Assembly (NCBI GenBank): GCA_046156035.1
Contig: JBJXEW010000053.1
Span: 62,001 to 126,000 of the forward strand
Length of the DNA: 64,000 nucleotides
From: JAEUIX01 sp046156035
GTDB taxonomy: Bacteria; Planctomycetota; Phycisphaerae; Phycisphaerales; UBA1924
Direction of reading: 5' to 3'
Below, in pieces: positions 1 through 8,254 of the stretch. A program made the position numbers and the translations under genes. The stretch's first letter is position 1. Each line of letters begins with the position of its first letter. Below the pieces are notes generated by a model, which made no database searches, was not told the DNA's origin, and worked only from the letters and a program-made list of their open reading frames with translations.

Positions 1-2279
1 ATCAGGTTCGCCACGCCCAGGCACGCGATGAGCATGGCGCCGATGGCAATCAGCGAGAACATCAGGAGCGCACCGCCAACCACTTCGTTGATCCGGGCCT
101 TCATCTCTGTCGCGCTCACGGCGATGAGAATGCCCCCGCCCACCGCCGCGCGGATGCGTTCCATCGCCGCCTCGCTCCCGCCCGCGGCATCTGCCACGCC
201 CGGCTTGAAGTTCACCTGGATGAAGTTGATCGCCGTGTTGCCGAACTTCTCAACCATGTCCTTGCGCGTGCCGAAGACCGCGCTCAAACTCTGCTCCACA
301 AACTGCGAGTCCACGTCTAGGAACTTGCTGGCGATCTCCAGCCCCGGGCTGGTGATCGCCCCCGCCACCTCGAAGGTGTGCTCCCTCCCATCGTGCGAGA
401 GTTTCAGCGTGCTCCCCGGCCCCAGCCCCCGGCTCACGTAAAACTCGCGCGCCACCAGCACCGCCCCGCCCCGGTCCAGTTTCGCCAGGGCCTCACGGAT
501 GCCCGCGGCATCACTCGGCTGCACCCACTCCACGTTCGTCATCTCGAAGAACGGCCCGGGCTCAAAGCCGAAAAAACTCGTCTGCCACTTCATCAGGCCC
601 GTCACACCCATGGCGGCCTCGCTCGCCACGTCCACGCTCTGCCGCGTGATCGCGCACGTCTGGGCCACATCGCCCAGCGCGGCCACGCGGTCGCGCACCT
701 CGGGCCGGAAGTTCAGGCCGTACACAAACGCATCGGGCAGACGCATCGCGTCCAGATAGTCGCGCAGCACCGTGCGCCCCTGAGTCCAGATCGCCACCAT
801 CATCGCCAGGCCCAGCATCATTGCGCCGGCCGTGAACCCGTGCCGATACGGCGTCGCGAAGATCGTCCTTTTCAGCATCGCGCCCGGCAGTCCCATGAGG
901 CGAGACACCACGCCGCTGAGCCCCCACGCCACCGCCAACGTCAGCGGCACACTCAGCACAAACGCGCCCGTCATCAGCGCCGGCACGCCCACCGAGGCGT
1001 GCCCCCAGAAGAGCATGTCCGTGTTGGTGAACGTTCCCACGATCACCACTTCCGTCAGCGGCCCCAGCACGCCCACCGCCAGGCAGACCCACAGCCAGCG
1101 CCGCTTCACGGGGCGGGCTCGCACGCTCAGCCCCTCCAGCGGGCTCACGCTCGCTGCCTGCGCCGCCGGCCATGCCGCGCCCACCACGCCCGCCACCACG
1201 CACGAGAGGCCCGCCAGTACCAGGCCCACGGGGTTGAAGAAGAACCCGGCCGGCAACTGCTCCGGAAAAATCTGCACCAAGAGCCACGCCCCGGCGATCC
1301 CCAGCGGCACGCCGAGTACCGCGCCCGCAAAGCCCACAAACACACCCACCAACAACTGCGCCAGGGCCAACTGTCCCTTCATCGCCCCCACGCTCCGCAA
1401 GATCGACAGTTCCCGCGCCCGCTCCGCCACGCTGGTCGTCAGCCCCGTCATCACGATGAACGCGCTGGCAATGCAACTCAGCACGCTCGCCACCACCATG
1501 CCCACGCGGTTGGCCTTGAGGTTGTCCTCCAGGCCGCTGATCACCTTCTCCGTTTCCTGCAGGAGCAGCCCGGTCGGAATGCTCTCCCCCGCACGCCTCG
1601 CCTTGGCCGCGGCTTTCGCGTCCGTGCCCGCCTTCAGCACCAGGTCGATCTGGTTCACGCGCCCCGGTCGGTCCGTGGCCACCTGCAGTGTGGCCAACTC
1701 CAGAAACACATCCTCTGTCGTCACGATCTCGCCCAACGGCGGAGGGCGCGAAATGCCCACCACCACCACCGATGCCGCGTCGCCGAACTTCTCCACCTCT
1801 AGCCGGTCGCCCACCTTCGCGTTGAGCGTCCGCGCACTGCGCAGGTCCACCACCACTTCGCCCGGCCCGGTCACCGCCCGGCCTTCCAGCACCTCCAGCG
1901 GCCGCACCCGCGGCTCGTGGGCAACATCAATGCCGTACGCCACGAAGGTGCCCCGCGCCGCCGCCCGCTCCCCTTCGGCCGCGTGCTTGAGCGAGATCTG
2001 GTCGCGCAGGCGCGGCACCGCCAAGTCCACCTCGGGCCATGCTCGAACGGCCTCGATCATCTCCTGGTCAAACGTCGTATCGCCCACGTGCTTCAGCCGC
2101 AGGTCCGCCGCGCCCACCACGCTGCTCACCCGCCCGGTCATCGCCTGCGCCAGGCTCTCCATGGCGCACGAGACCGCCGCGATGAGCGCGGCAGCCAGCG
2201 CCGCGGCCAGCGTGAGCAGCAGCGTGCGCCCGCCCCTACCGGACAAGTTGTTGATAGCGAGCCGCAACGCCGCCGGCAT
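1..2279 (-). CDS. ABC transporter permease, FtsX/MacB-like (C-terminus beyond window)
   Basis: This is the inner-membrane permease of an exporter of the MacB/LolCE/FtsX class. Read on the minus strand it starts MPAALRLAINNLSG with a hydrophobic segment at about residues 18-38, then a periplasmic domain, then an FtsX core near residues 265-375 with several membrane segments (around SCIASAFIVMTGLTTSV). After a linker and further membrane segments there is a second extracytoplasmic region, and a last hydrophobic stretch begins as the frame runs off the window. At least 759 codons are present, which fits the long permeases with two FtsX domains. The start overlaps the end of the ATPase gene (2236-2964) by 44 bp, so the two are translationally coupled subunits. 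The substrate cannot be told from sequence; lipoprotein, lipid or peptide export are all possible. Confidence 0.85.
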   Translation of the reverse strand, partial: MPAALRLAINNLSGRGGRTLLLTLAAALAAALIAAVSCAMESLAQAMTGRVSSVVGAADLRLKHVGDTTFDQEMIEAVRAWPEVDLAVPRLRDQISLKHAAEGERAAARGTFVAYGIDVAHEPRVRPLEVLEGRAVTGPGEVVVDLRSARTLNAKVGDRLEVEKFGDAASVVVVGISRPPPLGEIVTTEDVFLELATLQVATDRPGRVNQIDLVLKAGTDAKAAAKARRAGESIPTGLLLQETEKVISGLEDNLKANRVGMVVASVLSCIASAFIVMTGLTTSVAERARELSILRSVGAMKGQLALAQLLVGVFVGFAGAVLGVPLGIAGAWLLVQIFPEQLPAGFFFNPVGLVLAGLSCVVAGVVGAAWPAAQAASVSPLEGLSVRARPVKRRWLWVCLAVGVLGPLTEVVIVGTFTNTDMLFWGHASVGVPALMTGAFVLSVPLTLAVAWGLSGVVSRLMGLPGAMLKRTIFATPYRHGFTAGAMMLGLAMMVAIWTQGRTVLRDYLDAMRLPDAFVYGLNFRPEVRDRVAALGDVAQTCAITRQSVDVASEAAMGVTGLMKWQTSFFGFEPGPFFEMTNVEWVQPSDAAGIREALAKLDRGGAVLVAREFYVSRGLGPGSTLKLSHDGREHTFEVAGAITSPGLEIASKFLDVDSQFVEQSLSAVFGTRKDMVEKFGNTAINFIQVNFKPGVADAAGGSEAAMERIRAAVGGGILIAVSATEMKARINEVVGGALLMFSLIAIGAMLIACLGVANL

Positions 2280-2964
2280 CGAGTCCCTCCGATTCGATTG
2301 TGCCCGTCACCACCCCGTCGCGCAGCACGTACACGCGCGAGCAGTGCGCCGCCGCCGCCGGCTCGTGCGTCACCATCATCACCGTCATCCCCTCCTGCCC
2401 CGCGATCTCCTTCAGCAGCACCCACAGCCGTGCGCTGGATGCCGAATCCAGGTTCCCCGTCGGCTCATCCGCCAGCAGCACGCGCGGCTTGAACAAGAGC
2501 GCCCGCGCAATCGCCACGCGCTGCTGCTCGCCCCCGCTCAGGGCGTCGGGCCGGTGCTTGCCGCGCCCCTCCAGCCCCAGGCGGGCCAGCAACTCCGCGG
2601 CGCGGTCGCGCATCGCCGCGTCTTCCTTGCCCGCCAGCATCGCCGGCAGCGTGATGTTCTCGATCGCGTTGAACGTGGGAATCAGGTTGAACTGCTGGAA
2701 GACGATGCCGATCCGGTGTCGCCGGAAGAGCGTCAGGTCGCGCTCGCTCATCGTCTGCAAGGCCTGCCCATCCACCACCACGCTCCCCGCGTCCGGCTGG
2801 TCCAGCGCAGCCATCAAATGCATCAGCGTGCTCTTGCCGCTGCCCGAAGCCCCCATGATGCCGTAGAACCCCGGGGCCTCGATCGACAGATCGACACCCC
2901 GCAGCGCCTCCACGCGCTTCTCGCCCAACTGATACGACTTGTGCACACCCTTGCAGAGAATCAT
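2236..2964 (-). CDS. ABC transporter ATP-binding protein, LolD/MacB family
   Basis: The product (242 aa) powers the neighbouring FtsX permease. It shows Walker A GASGSGKSTLMHLMAALD, the signature LSGGEQQRVAIARAL, Walker B VLLADEPTGNLD, and the switch His in MMVTHEP. This combination and length are typical of the LolD/MacB/FtsE subfamily. The frame stays open upstream to 3036, but the conserved N-terminus begins at MILCKGVHKSYQLG, so the ATG at 2964 is preferred. The upstream extension also runs through a short CAGTGCC-type repeat. Its 3' end overlaps the permease start, marking a two-gene operon. Confidence 0.93.
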   Translation of the reverse strand: MILCKGVHKSYQLGEKRVEALRGVDLSIEAPGFYGIMGASGSGKSTLMHLMAALDQPDAGSVVVDGQALQTMSERDLTLFRRHRIGIVFQQFNLIPTFNAIENITLPAMLAGKEDAAMRDRAAELLARLGLEGRGKHRPDALSGGEQQRVAIARALLFKPRVLLADEPTGNLDSASSARLWVLLKEIAGQEGMTVMMVTHEPAAAAHCSRVYVLRDGVVTGTIESEGLDAGGVAARYQQLVR

Positions 2965-3013
2965 GCAGCCTTCCGCACCCGCGCCCCGTGGCCAGTGCCC
3001 AGTGCCGTCCGCT

Positions 3014-3394
3014 TCACGCCGGGTGGGCCGCGTCATACTTCGCCGCGTCGTGCAGTTTGGCCAGAGGGGCTTTGTCCCCGGTCTTCACCTTGATGAGCCA
3101 CCCCTTGCCGTAGGGATCGCTGTTGAGAGCGCCGGGGTCCTCGGCCAGGGCCCCGTTCACCTCGATGATCTCCCCGCCCACGGCGCAGTAAATGTCGCTC
3201 GTGGTCTTCACGCTCTCCACCTCGCCCACGCCCTGCCCGGGCGTGATCTTGGTGCCCACCGGCTTCATGCTCACATACGTCACGTCGGTCAGGGCATCCA
3301 CGGCGTACTTGGTGATGCCCAGCGTCACCACGTCGCCCTCGGCCTTGTGCCACTCGTGAGAATCGGTATACACCCGGTCGCTCGGAGATGCCAT
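3014..3394 (-). CDS. gcvH: Glycine cleavage system H protein
   Basis: GcvH is the lipoyl carrier that shuttles the aminomethyl group between the P, T and L proteins of the glycine cleavage complex. The 126-residue product matches the family length. The lipoylation site is the Lys in VGEVESVKTTSDIY, preceded by the usual hydrophobic beta-hairpin region (GITKYAVDALTDVTYV). The ATG at 3394 has AAAGGA about 9 nt upstream. No gcvT or gcvP lies nearby, so the other subunits must be encoded elsewhere. It sits 49 bp upstream of the ABC exporter genes on the same strand, but no functional link is evident. Confidence 0.95.
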   Translation of the reverse strand: MASPSDRVYTDSHEWHKAEGDVVTLGITKYAVDALTDVTYVSMKPVGTKITPGQGVGEVESVKTTSDIYCAVGGEIIEVNGALAEDPGALNSDPYGKGWLIKVKTGDKAPLAKLHDAAKYDAAHPA

Positions 3395-3465
3395 CTTCGC
3401 GGTCCTTTCTGTTCCTCTGGCCCGTCGGGCCAACTCTAGCCGATGGGAAGCCCCGTGCCCCCGCG

Positions 3466-3489
3466 GGTGGGGCGAACGTCCCGTCCGCC
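3466..3489. repeat. Dispersed palindromic repeat, GGACGTCC type, copy 1
   Basis: The core GGCGAACGTCCCGTCCGCC can fold into a short GGCGAAC/GTCCGCC stem. It lies in the divergent gap between gcvH and the next + strand gene. The copies at 8074-8100 and 21101-21127 are identical to each other over 27 bp; this copy differs by one base in the shared part. Confidence 0.75.
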
Positions 3490-3516
3490 AACCCGATACC
3501 CTGTCCCGACGCACCC

Positions 3517-4419
3517 ATGATCCTCACGCTCCTCGCCACCCCGGCCATCATGAAACTCAAGGCCGTGGCCACACCCACGATGCCCGGCGGCAAACTCACG
3601 CCCGTCATGCTCCCTGCCTTCGCGCGCGAGCGCCTGGGCCTCACCGGCCTCACGCTCACCTCGCCCATCCTCGCCGGCGCAGACCGGGATGTGCTGGCCA
3701 AAATCCGCGATGCCGCGGACCGCGCCGGCTGCCCCATTCTGGGCCTGGTCGAACTCGAAACACACTCTGTGGCCGACCCGGACAAGGCCGAGGCCACCGC
3801 CGACCGCCTCCAGCGGCTCATCCAGGCCGCCAACTTCCTGGGCGCCAGTTCCGTCGGCGTGCCTATTCAGGCACCCGATGATGACGACGCCATGACCGAT
3901 GTGGCCGAGGTCGTCCGGCCCGTCCTCAAGAAGGCCGAACGCCTCGAGATCAACCTCGCCCTTGCCACCGCCCCCGGCCTGGCCTCCAAGGCCGACCGCC
4001 TCGGCGAACTGCTCAAGAAGATCGGCGGCTTCCGCGTCGGCACCATGCCCGATTTCAAGTCCGCCCATGATTCCGGCGACGCCCCGGCTTACCTGAAAAA
4101 ACTCGTCCCCTACGCCTCCACGGTCGTCGCCGTCTCCAGCAAGTTCGAGACCTCCGGCACCGGTAAGAGCGCCAAGACCGTCCACAAGCCCTACGACCTC
4201 AAGCCCTACTGCGAGGTCCTCCTGGCCGTCGGCTACGACGGCGTCGTCGCCATCGACTACCGCGGCACCGGCGACGCCATCACCGGCATCGAGAACACCC
4301 GCTCCGCCCTGCAGACTACGCTGCGGGAGTCCCTCCCTGATCACGAAGACGACGACCTCGACCTTGACATCGATGAGATCGTGGCCGAGGTTGAAAAAGA
4401 GGCCGAGACCGAGGAATGA
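3517..4419 (+). CDS. Sugar phosphate isomerase/epimerase-like TIM-barrel protein
   Basis: The 300-residue product resembles the xylose isomerase-like/AP endonuclease 2 superfamily of metal-dependent TIM barrels, though it is divergent. Visible barrel-type segments include LVELETHSVADPD, ASSVGVPIQAPDDD, INLALATAPG, GTMPDFKSAHDSGD and VVAIDYRGTGD; the Asp, His and Glu residues at strand ends could bind a metal. It ends in a very acidic tail (DDDLDLDIDEIVAEVEKE). ATG 3517 is taken as the start; ATG 3550 (MKLKAVATPTMPGG) is equally possible. Its stop overlaps the cmk start by 4 bp (ATGA), so it is co-translated with cmk. No specific substrate can be assigned. Confidence 0.7.
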   Translation: MILTLLATPAIMKLKAVATPTMPGGKLTPVMLPAFARERLGLTGLTLTSPILAGADRDVLAKIRDAADRAGCPILGLVELETHSVADPDKAEATADRLQRLIQAANFLGASSVGVPIQAPDDDDAMTDVAEVVRPVLKKAERLEINLALATAPGLASKADRLGELLKKIGGFRVGTMPDFKSAHDSGDAPAYLKKLVPYASTVVAVSSKFETSGTGKSAKTVHKPYDLKPYCEVLLAVGYDGVVAIDYRGTGDAITGIENTRSALQTTLRESLPDHEDDDLDLDIDEIVAEVEKEAETEE

Positions 4420-5165
4420 CCGCCGCCCCAGGACCACCCCGCGTGCAGCAACCACCCATCGAGGTCGCCGCCCGCCCGACTCTTCCGCCACGCTTCATCA
4501 TCGCCATCGACGGGCCCGCCGCCGTCGGCAAGTCCTCCGTCGCCGGCGGCCTCGCCGACCGCCTCGGCATGGTCCTCCTCAACACCGGCGCCATGTACCG
4601 CGCCGCCGCGGCGGTCGTCATCGAACGCTCCATCGACGACCGCGACGCCGGCGCCGTCTGCGCGGCCGTGCGAGCGGTAGACCTCCACTTTGACTGGTCG
4701 GCCCGTCCGCCGCGCATCTACCTTGGCGGGCGCGATGTCTCCGAGCGCATCAACCTGCCCGATGTCACAGAGCGCGTCGCCGCGCTCTCGGCCATCCCCC
4801 AACTGCGCGAACTCATGGTCGGCTGGCAGCAGCAGATCGCTCGCGAGCACCCGCACCTTGTGGCCGAGGGCCGAGACCAGACCAGCGTGGTCTTCCCCGA
4901 CGCCGAACTCAAGGTGTTTCTGGATGCTTCCCCCGAGGTGCGTGCCCGCCGCCGCGCCGAGCAGAACCGCCGTAAGAACCTCCCCGCCGACGAGGCCGCG
5001 ATCATGCGCGACATCCGCCAGCGTGACCAGATCGACTACAACAAGCCCGTCGGCCGGCTCATCCGCACGAGCGACTCGGTCTATCTGGATTCATCCGCGC
5101 TCGACCGCGACGGCGTGATCGCCGCGCTCGAGCAACTCGCCCGCGCCCGCCTCGCGAAGGGCTGA
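4416..5165 (+). CDS. cmk: (d)CMP kinase
   Basis: Cytidylate kinase phosphorylates CMP and dCMP with ATP in pyrimidine nucleotide salvage and RNA turnover. The P-loop is IDGPAAVGKSSVAGGLADRL, followed by the NMP-binding NTGAMYRAAA, EGRDQTSVVFPDAELKVFLD and RDIRQRDQIDYNKPV, all in the family's order. Its length (249 aa) is slightly over the usual 220-230 because of a 30-residue N-terminal extension before the P-loop. The start overlaps the upstream TIM-barrel gene (ATGA). A plsC-type gene follows 18 bp downstream, an arrangement seen in other bacteria. Confidence 0.95.
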   Translation: MTAAPGPPRVQQPPIEVAARPTLPPRFIIAIDGPAAVGKSSVAGGLADRLGMVLLNTGAMYRAAAAVVIERSIDDRDAGAVCAAVRAVDLHFDWSARPPRIYLGGRDVSERINLPDVTERVAALSAIPQLRELMVGWQQQIAREHPHLVAEGRDQTSVVFPDAELKVFLDASPEVRARRRAEQNRRKNLPADEAAIMRDIRQRDQIDYNKPVGRLIRTSDSVYLDSSALDRDGVIAALEQLARARLAKG

Positions 5166-5183
5166 TGCGCCCCCTGCACCACG

Positions 5184-5846
5184 ATGCTTCCTTCCTACCG
5201 CGCCAAAAACCCCGGCCGTCCGCTCGGGGCCATGCTCACCTTCGAGGTCTGCTGGTTCGCCTGCTGGCTGGTGTTCACCCTCATCTACCGCCAGCGCACC
5301 CGCGGCTGCCACCGCATCCCCGCCCGCGGCCCGCTGCTGGTCGTCGCCAACCATCAATCCCACCTCGACCCGCCCGCCATCGGCATGGCCTTCCGTACCC
5401 GCCACCTCTCATTCCTCGCGAGAGACTCCCTTTTCCGTGTCCCGCTCCTGGGCCGTCTCATCCGCGCCCTCAACTCAACCCCCGTCGCCCGCGGCACATC
5501 CGACACGGCCGCCATCCGCACCACCCTCGCGCTGCTGGCGCACGGCCGCGCCGTTCTCGTCTTCCCCGAGGGAACACGCTCGACAGACGGATCGCTCGGC
5601 CCGTTCAAGCGCGGCGTGTGGCTGCTGCTCTCCCGTGCCAAGTGCCCCGTCCTGCCCGTCGCCATCTCCGGCTCGAACAAAGCCTGGCCGCGTGCGAGCC
5701 TTCTGCCGCGACTGCTCTCCCCGCCCATCACCGTGCACGTGGGCCAACCCATCCCCGCAGAAGCGCTCCTCGCACTCGGCCCCGATGCCGGCCTCGCCCG
5801 CATTCGCGCCGAGATTGAGTCGCTCCTGAACTCGCGAGTGCCTTAG
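5184..5846 (+). CDS. plsC: 1-acyl-sn-glycerol-3-phosphate acyltransferase (PlsC family)
   Basis: This membrane enzyme makes phosphatidic acid by acylating lysophosphatidate. The catalytic NHQSHLD (HX4D) lies near residue 56, the second motif region is around FRVPLLGRLIRALNSTPV, and motif III is FPEGTRSTDG. A hydrophobic segment at residues 20-40 (EVCWFACWLVFTLIY) anchors it to the membrane. At 220 aa it is a compact but complete family member. It follows cmk by 18 bp and probably belongs to the same transcript. It is convergent with the gene at 5859-6353. Confidence 0.9.
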   Translation: MLPSYRAKNPGRPLGAMLTFEVCWFACWLVFTLIYRQRTRGCHRIPARGPLLVVANHQSHLDPPAIGMAFRTRHLSFLARDSLFRVPLLGRLIRALNSTPVARGTSDTAAIRTTLALLAHGRAVLVFPEGTRSTDGSLGPFKRGVWLLLSRAKCPVLPVAISGSNKAWPRASLLPRLLSPPITVHVGQPIPAEALLALGPDAGLARIRAEIESLLNSRVP

Positions 5847-5858
5847 AGGGACAAGCGC

Positions 5859-6353
5859 TCACTCTCCCCCCGCGCTCAAATCCCCCAACGGTGAGAAGCA
5901 CGCGTCGTAGGCCAGCAGCACCTGCACCACACGCTCAACCGCGTCCGCACCCTCCGCCGCTGCCGCGTCGATCCCCACCAGCGTGCGGAACGTGTAGAGC
6001 ATGTCGGGCGGAGGGCTGCGGAAGTGCTCCACACGCAGCGCCGGCCCGGCGTACTCCTGGTCCACCAGTTCATCCTTCAGCAGGTCGTCGAGTTTGTCCC
6101 CCTGGTGCACCAGGTCCTGCTCGATCGACTGGCTCAGGTAGCGGTGCGGCGTCACCAGGCTCACGCACACCTGCCCCTCCCCCCCACCCTGCACATCCAC
6201 GCGAAACTCCGCCGGCTCAGGGCTGGCCTTGCACAGGCACGTCAGTCGCCCCGCAACCACCTTCACGCCCCCGAACACCCCCGCCGCGTGCGCCCGCTTG
6301 CCCACCGCCTCGAGCAGCCGCACCAACGCCGGACTCGTTACAGCAAGAGCCAT
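5859..6353 (-). CDS. Conserved hypothetical protein
   Basis: I do not recognise the family of this 164-residue protein. It has no signal peptide or membrane segment. It opens with an amphipathic helix-like region (LVRLLEAVGKRAHAAGVFGG), then a beta-rich part with several Cys/Val residues (GRLTCLCKASPEPAEFRVDV), and ends in a helical region (AVERVVQVLLAYDACFSP). Codon bias with G/C at third positions and the clean fit between plsC and the tRNA-Leu region support it as real. It stands alone and is convergent with plsC, with 12 bp between the stop codons. Confidence 0.6.
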   Translation of the reverse strand: MALAVTSPALVRLLEAVGKRAHAAGVFGGVKVVAGRLTCLCKASPEPAEFRVDVQGGGEGQVCVSLVTPHRYLSQSIEQDLVHQGDKLDDLLKDELVDQEYAGPALRVEHFRSPPPDMLYTFRTLVGIDAAAAEGADAVERVVQVLLAYDACFSPLGDLSAGGE

Positions 6354-6400
6354 CAGGGCCGAGCGTAGGCCGCGGCACCCCTGCCACCCGCGTCTGACCC

Positions 6401-6429
6401 TCGACTCCCCGCGCCTGCCGCGCTAACCT
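6401..6429 (+). promoter_or_regulatory. Candidate promoter for tRNA-Leu
   Basis: TCGACT (6401-6406), a 17-bp spacer and TAACCT (6424-6429) end 16 bp before the mature tRNA 5' end. Both boxes are imperfect, so this is only a candidate; the support is mainly its position. Confidence 0.3.
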
Positions 6430-6445
6430 GTTGCCCGTTCGACCC

Positions 6446-6529
6446 GCCCAGGTGGCGAAATTGGCAGACGCACTACCTTGAGGTGGTAGCGCCCGCAAGG
6501 GCATGCAGGTTCAACTCCTGTCCTGGGCA
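6446..6529 (+). tRNA. tRNA-Leu (anticodon GAG)
   Basis: The 84-nt sequence folds into a class II tRNA. The acceptor stem is GCCCAGG/CCTGGGC with discriminator A and no encoded CCA. The D-arm region is TGGCGAAATTGGCAGACGCA. The anticodon stem CTACC/GGTAG has loop TTGAGGT, giving anticodon GAG. A long variable arm (GCCC-GCAA-GGGC) and the T arm GCAGG-TTCAACT-CCTGT follow. The long variable arm and the GAG anticodon both indicate leucine. Confidence 0.96.
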
Positions 6530-6548
6530 TTCTGGCTTCTCTTCGTGC

Positions 6549-6582
6549 CACCGACTCGCGAGGCCTTGCGAGTGAGTCGGTG
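6549..6582. repeat. REP-type hairpin after tRNA-Leu
   Basis: CACCGACTC and GAGTCGGTG form a 9-bp stem around the core gcgaggccttgcgagt. The same general plan (CACCGA...GC-AAGGC-TCTGC...TCGGTG) recurs inside trpC at 10223-10256, and a related core occurs around the RAYT gene. It starts 20 nt after the tRNA and might also help terminate tRNA transcription, although no T tract follows. Confidence 0.6.
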
Positions 6583-6601
6583 CCGGGCCGGATGGGGCCG
6601 C

Positions 6602-7996
6602 TCACCCCCTCACCACCATCTTGCCGCTGCCCATCTTCCCGACAAACTTCCCGTCGCGTGCCGCCACGCTGCCGCGCACAGCCACCACGCTGGGCCGCCC
6701 GGTGATCTCCCACCCCTCGAAAGCCGAGTAGTCCGTCGCCATCTGGTGCGTCTTGGCGCTGATGGTTCCGCGATACGCCGGGTCGTACACCACCACGTCC
6801 GCATCCGCCCCCACGGCGATCGTGCCCTTGCCCTTCAGGCCGAACACCCGCGCCGCGTTGGTGCTTGCCGCGGCGACAAACTGGTTCAGCGAAATCCGTC
6901 GCTCGCACACGCCGCGCGTGTAGAGCAGGTTCACCCGGTCCTCGACGCTCGGAATCCCGTTGGGAATCGTCGTGAAGTCGCCCGCCGGGGGTTTCCCCAT
7001 CACCTTCTGCGTGGCAAAGTCGAAGGGTGCGTGGTCCGTCGCCACCGTGGAGATCACGCCGCTGCGGAGGTGGTCCCACATCTTCGGCAACTGGGCCTTG
7101 TCGCGCAGAGGCGGGCTCATCACGAACTTCGCGCCCTCGAACCCGTCGTCGCCGGTCTTCTGCGTGAAACTCTGGTCCAGCACCAGGTGCGGCAGCACGA
7201 CCTCCACGGTCGCACGCACGCCGCGTTCGATTGCGCGCACCGCCTCCCGCACGGCCTCATCGCAACTGGTGTGCACCACGTACACGTGCGCCCCCGTGAG
7301 TTCCGCGAAGGTCATGAGGTGGGCCACGCCGCTCGCCTCCACGCGCACCGGGCGCGAGGGCTCGTGAAACTCGGGGGCCGTCTTGCCCGCCGCGACCAGT
7401 TCGGCGCACCGCTCGGCCACGATGGTTTCGTTCTCGCAGTGGGCCGTCACCACCACGCCCAGTTCCTTGGCCAGTTTCAGCGTGTGGTAGAGTTCGCGAT
7501 CATCCACGCCCAGCGCGCCCTTGTACGCCAGAAACACCTTGAAGGAACGGATGCCGCGCTTCACGATCTCGCGCAACTGCTTCTCGGCCAGGCCGTCAAA
7601 GCGCGTCACGCCCATGTGGAATGTGAAGTCGCACGGCGCAGTCCCCTGGGCCTTCCCCAGCCACGTCTCGAAGGCCGCCAACGGCTCATCGCTCTTGCCG
7701 GGGCAGATCATCTCGATGAGCGTTGTCGTTCCGCCCACCAGCGCGGCTCTTCCCGCCGTCTCCCACGTGTCCTTCGCGTACGTCCCCATGAACGGCAGAT
7801 AGATGTGCACGTGCGGATCGATGAAGCCCGGGAAGACGAACTTCCCCCTCGCGTCGATCACCTCCGTCCCCGCCGGGCAACCCTTCTCGTCAATCCCGCG
7901 CTCGATGCGTGTGATCGTCTCCCCCGCGCAAAGCACATCGGCCTGATAGTCGTCCGTCGCGGTGATGACCCGTCCGTTCTTGATGAGCAGCGGCAT
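6602..7996 (-). CDS. hydA: Dihydropyrimidinase/D-hydantoinase
   Basis: This cytoplasmic cyclic amidohydrolase opens dihydropyrimidine or hydantoin rings (reductive pyrimidine catabolism). All binuclear metal-site elements are visible: the HxH pair in DPHVHIYLPFMGTYAKDTW, the carbamylatable Lys in FKVFLAYKG, His in VVTAHCEN and YVVHTSCDEA, and Asp in ATDHAPFDF. The 464-residue length matches the family. The ATG at 7996 gives the standard N-terminus MPLLIKNGRVITATDDYQAD; the frame stays open far upstream, but only antisense to trpG. No other pyrimidine-degradation gene is adjacent. Confidence 0.93.
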   Translation of the reverse strand: MPLLIKNGRVITATDDYQADVLCAGETITRIERGIDEKGCPAGTEVIDARGKFVFPGFIDPHVHIYLPFMGTYAKDTWETAGRAALVGGTTTLIEMICPGKSDEPLAAFETWLGKAQGTAPCDFTFHMGVTRFDGLAEKQLREIVKRGIRSFKVFLAYKGALGVDDRELYHTLKLAKELGVVVTAHCENETIVAERCAELVAAGKTAPEFHEPSRPVRVEASGVAHLMTFAELTGAHVYVVHTSCDEAVREAVRAIERGVRATVEVVLPHLVLDQSFTQKTGDDGFEGAKFVMSPPLRDKAQLPKMWDHLRSGVISTVATDHAPFDFATQKVMGKPPAGDFTTIPNGIPSVEDRVNLLYTRGVCERRISLNQFVAAASTNAARVFGLKGKGTIAVGADADVVVYDPAYRGTISAKTHQMATDYSAFEGWEITGRPSVVAVRGSVAARDGKFVGKMGSGKMVVRG

Positions 7997-8073
7997 GGTG
8001 GCCCTCGTTGTCCCCTCGTGCGTGCACAGCCTATCAGAACCGGGTGGGACGCACGCGGCTCGGGCGCACGCTC

Positions 8074-8100
8074 GGTGGGGCGGACGTCCCGTCCGCCTTC
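8074..8100. repeat. Dispersed palindromic repeat, GGACGTCC type, copy 2
   Basis: This is a 27-bp unit with stem GGCGGAC/GTCCGCC and loop gtccc. It is identical, in inverted orientation, to 21101-21127, and nearly identical to 3466-3489. It lies in the divergent region between hydA and trpG. Confidence 0.8.
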
Positions 8101-8149
8101 TCATTCTCCCATGCACCACGCTTTCTCTGCGGGTGTCTCCAACAATGCC

Positions 8150-8246
8150 CGACGGCTTCGCGCTCTTCGCGTTCTTCGCGGTCAACCTTGTCCTCCTTTG
8201 CCTTCCTTTGTGCCCTCTGTGCCTTTGTGGTTCCGCATTCCGTGGT
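8150..8246. repeat. Low-complexity CTTCGCG/TTTGTGCC repeat upstream of trpG
   Basis: This stretch consists of near-repeats such as cttcgcgctcttcgcg followed by tttgccttcctttgtgcc. A similar motif, on the opposite strand, forms the 5' end of the TPR lipoprotein gene at 27182-27226. The rest of the 258-bp gap before trpG shows no leader peptide with Trp codons and no clear attenuator. Confidence 0.55.
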
Positions 8247-8254
8247 GATGCCCC

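Noticed and set aside
378..3093. Long open frames on the + strand opposite the ABC permease and ATPase
   Set aside because: They are His/Arg/Pro-rich shadows caused by high G+C; the minus strand encodes conserved transporter motifs.
3395..3516. Glycine riboswitch before gcvH
   Set aside because: The leader is under 125 bp, contains a dispersed repeat, and lacks the tandem aptamer features; gcvT and gcvP are also absent.
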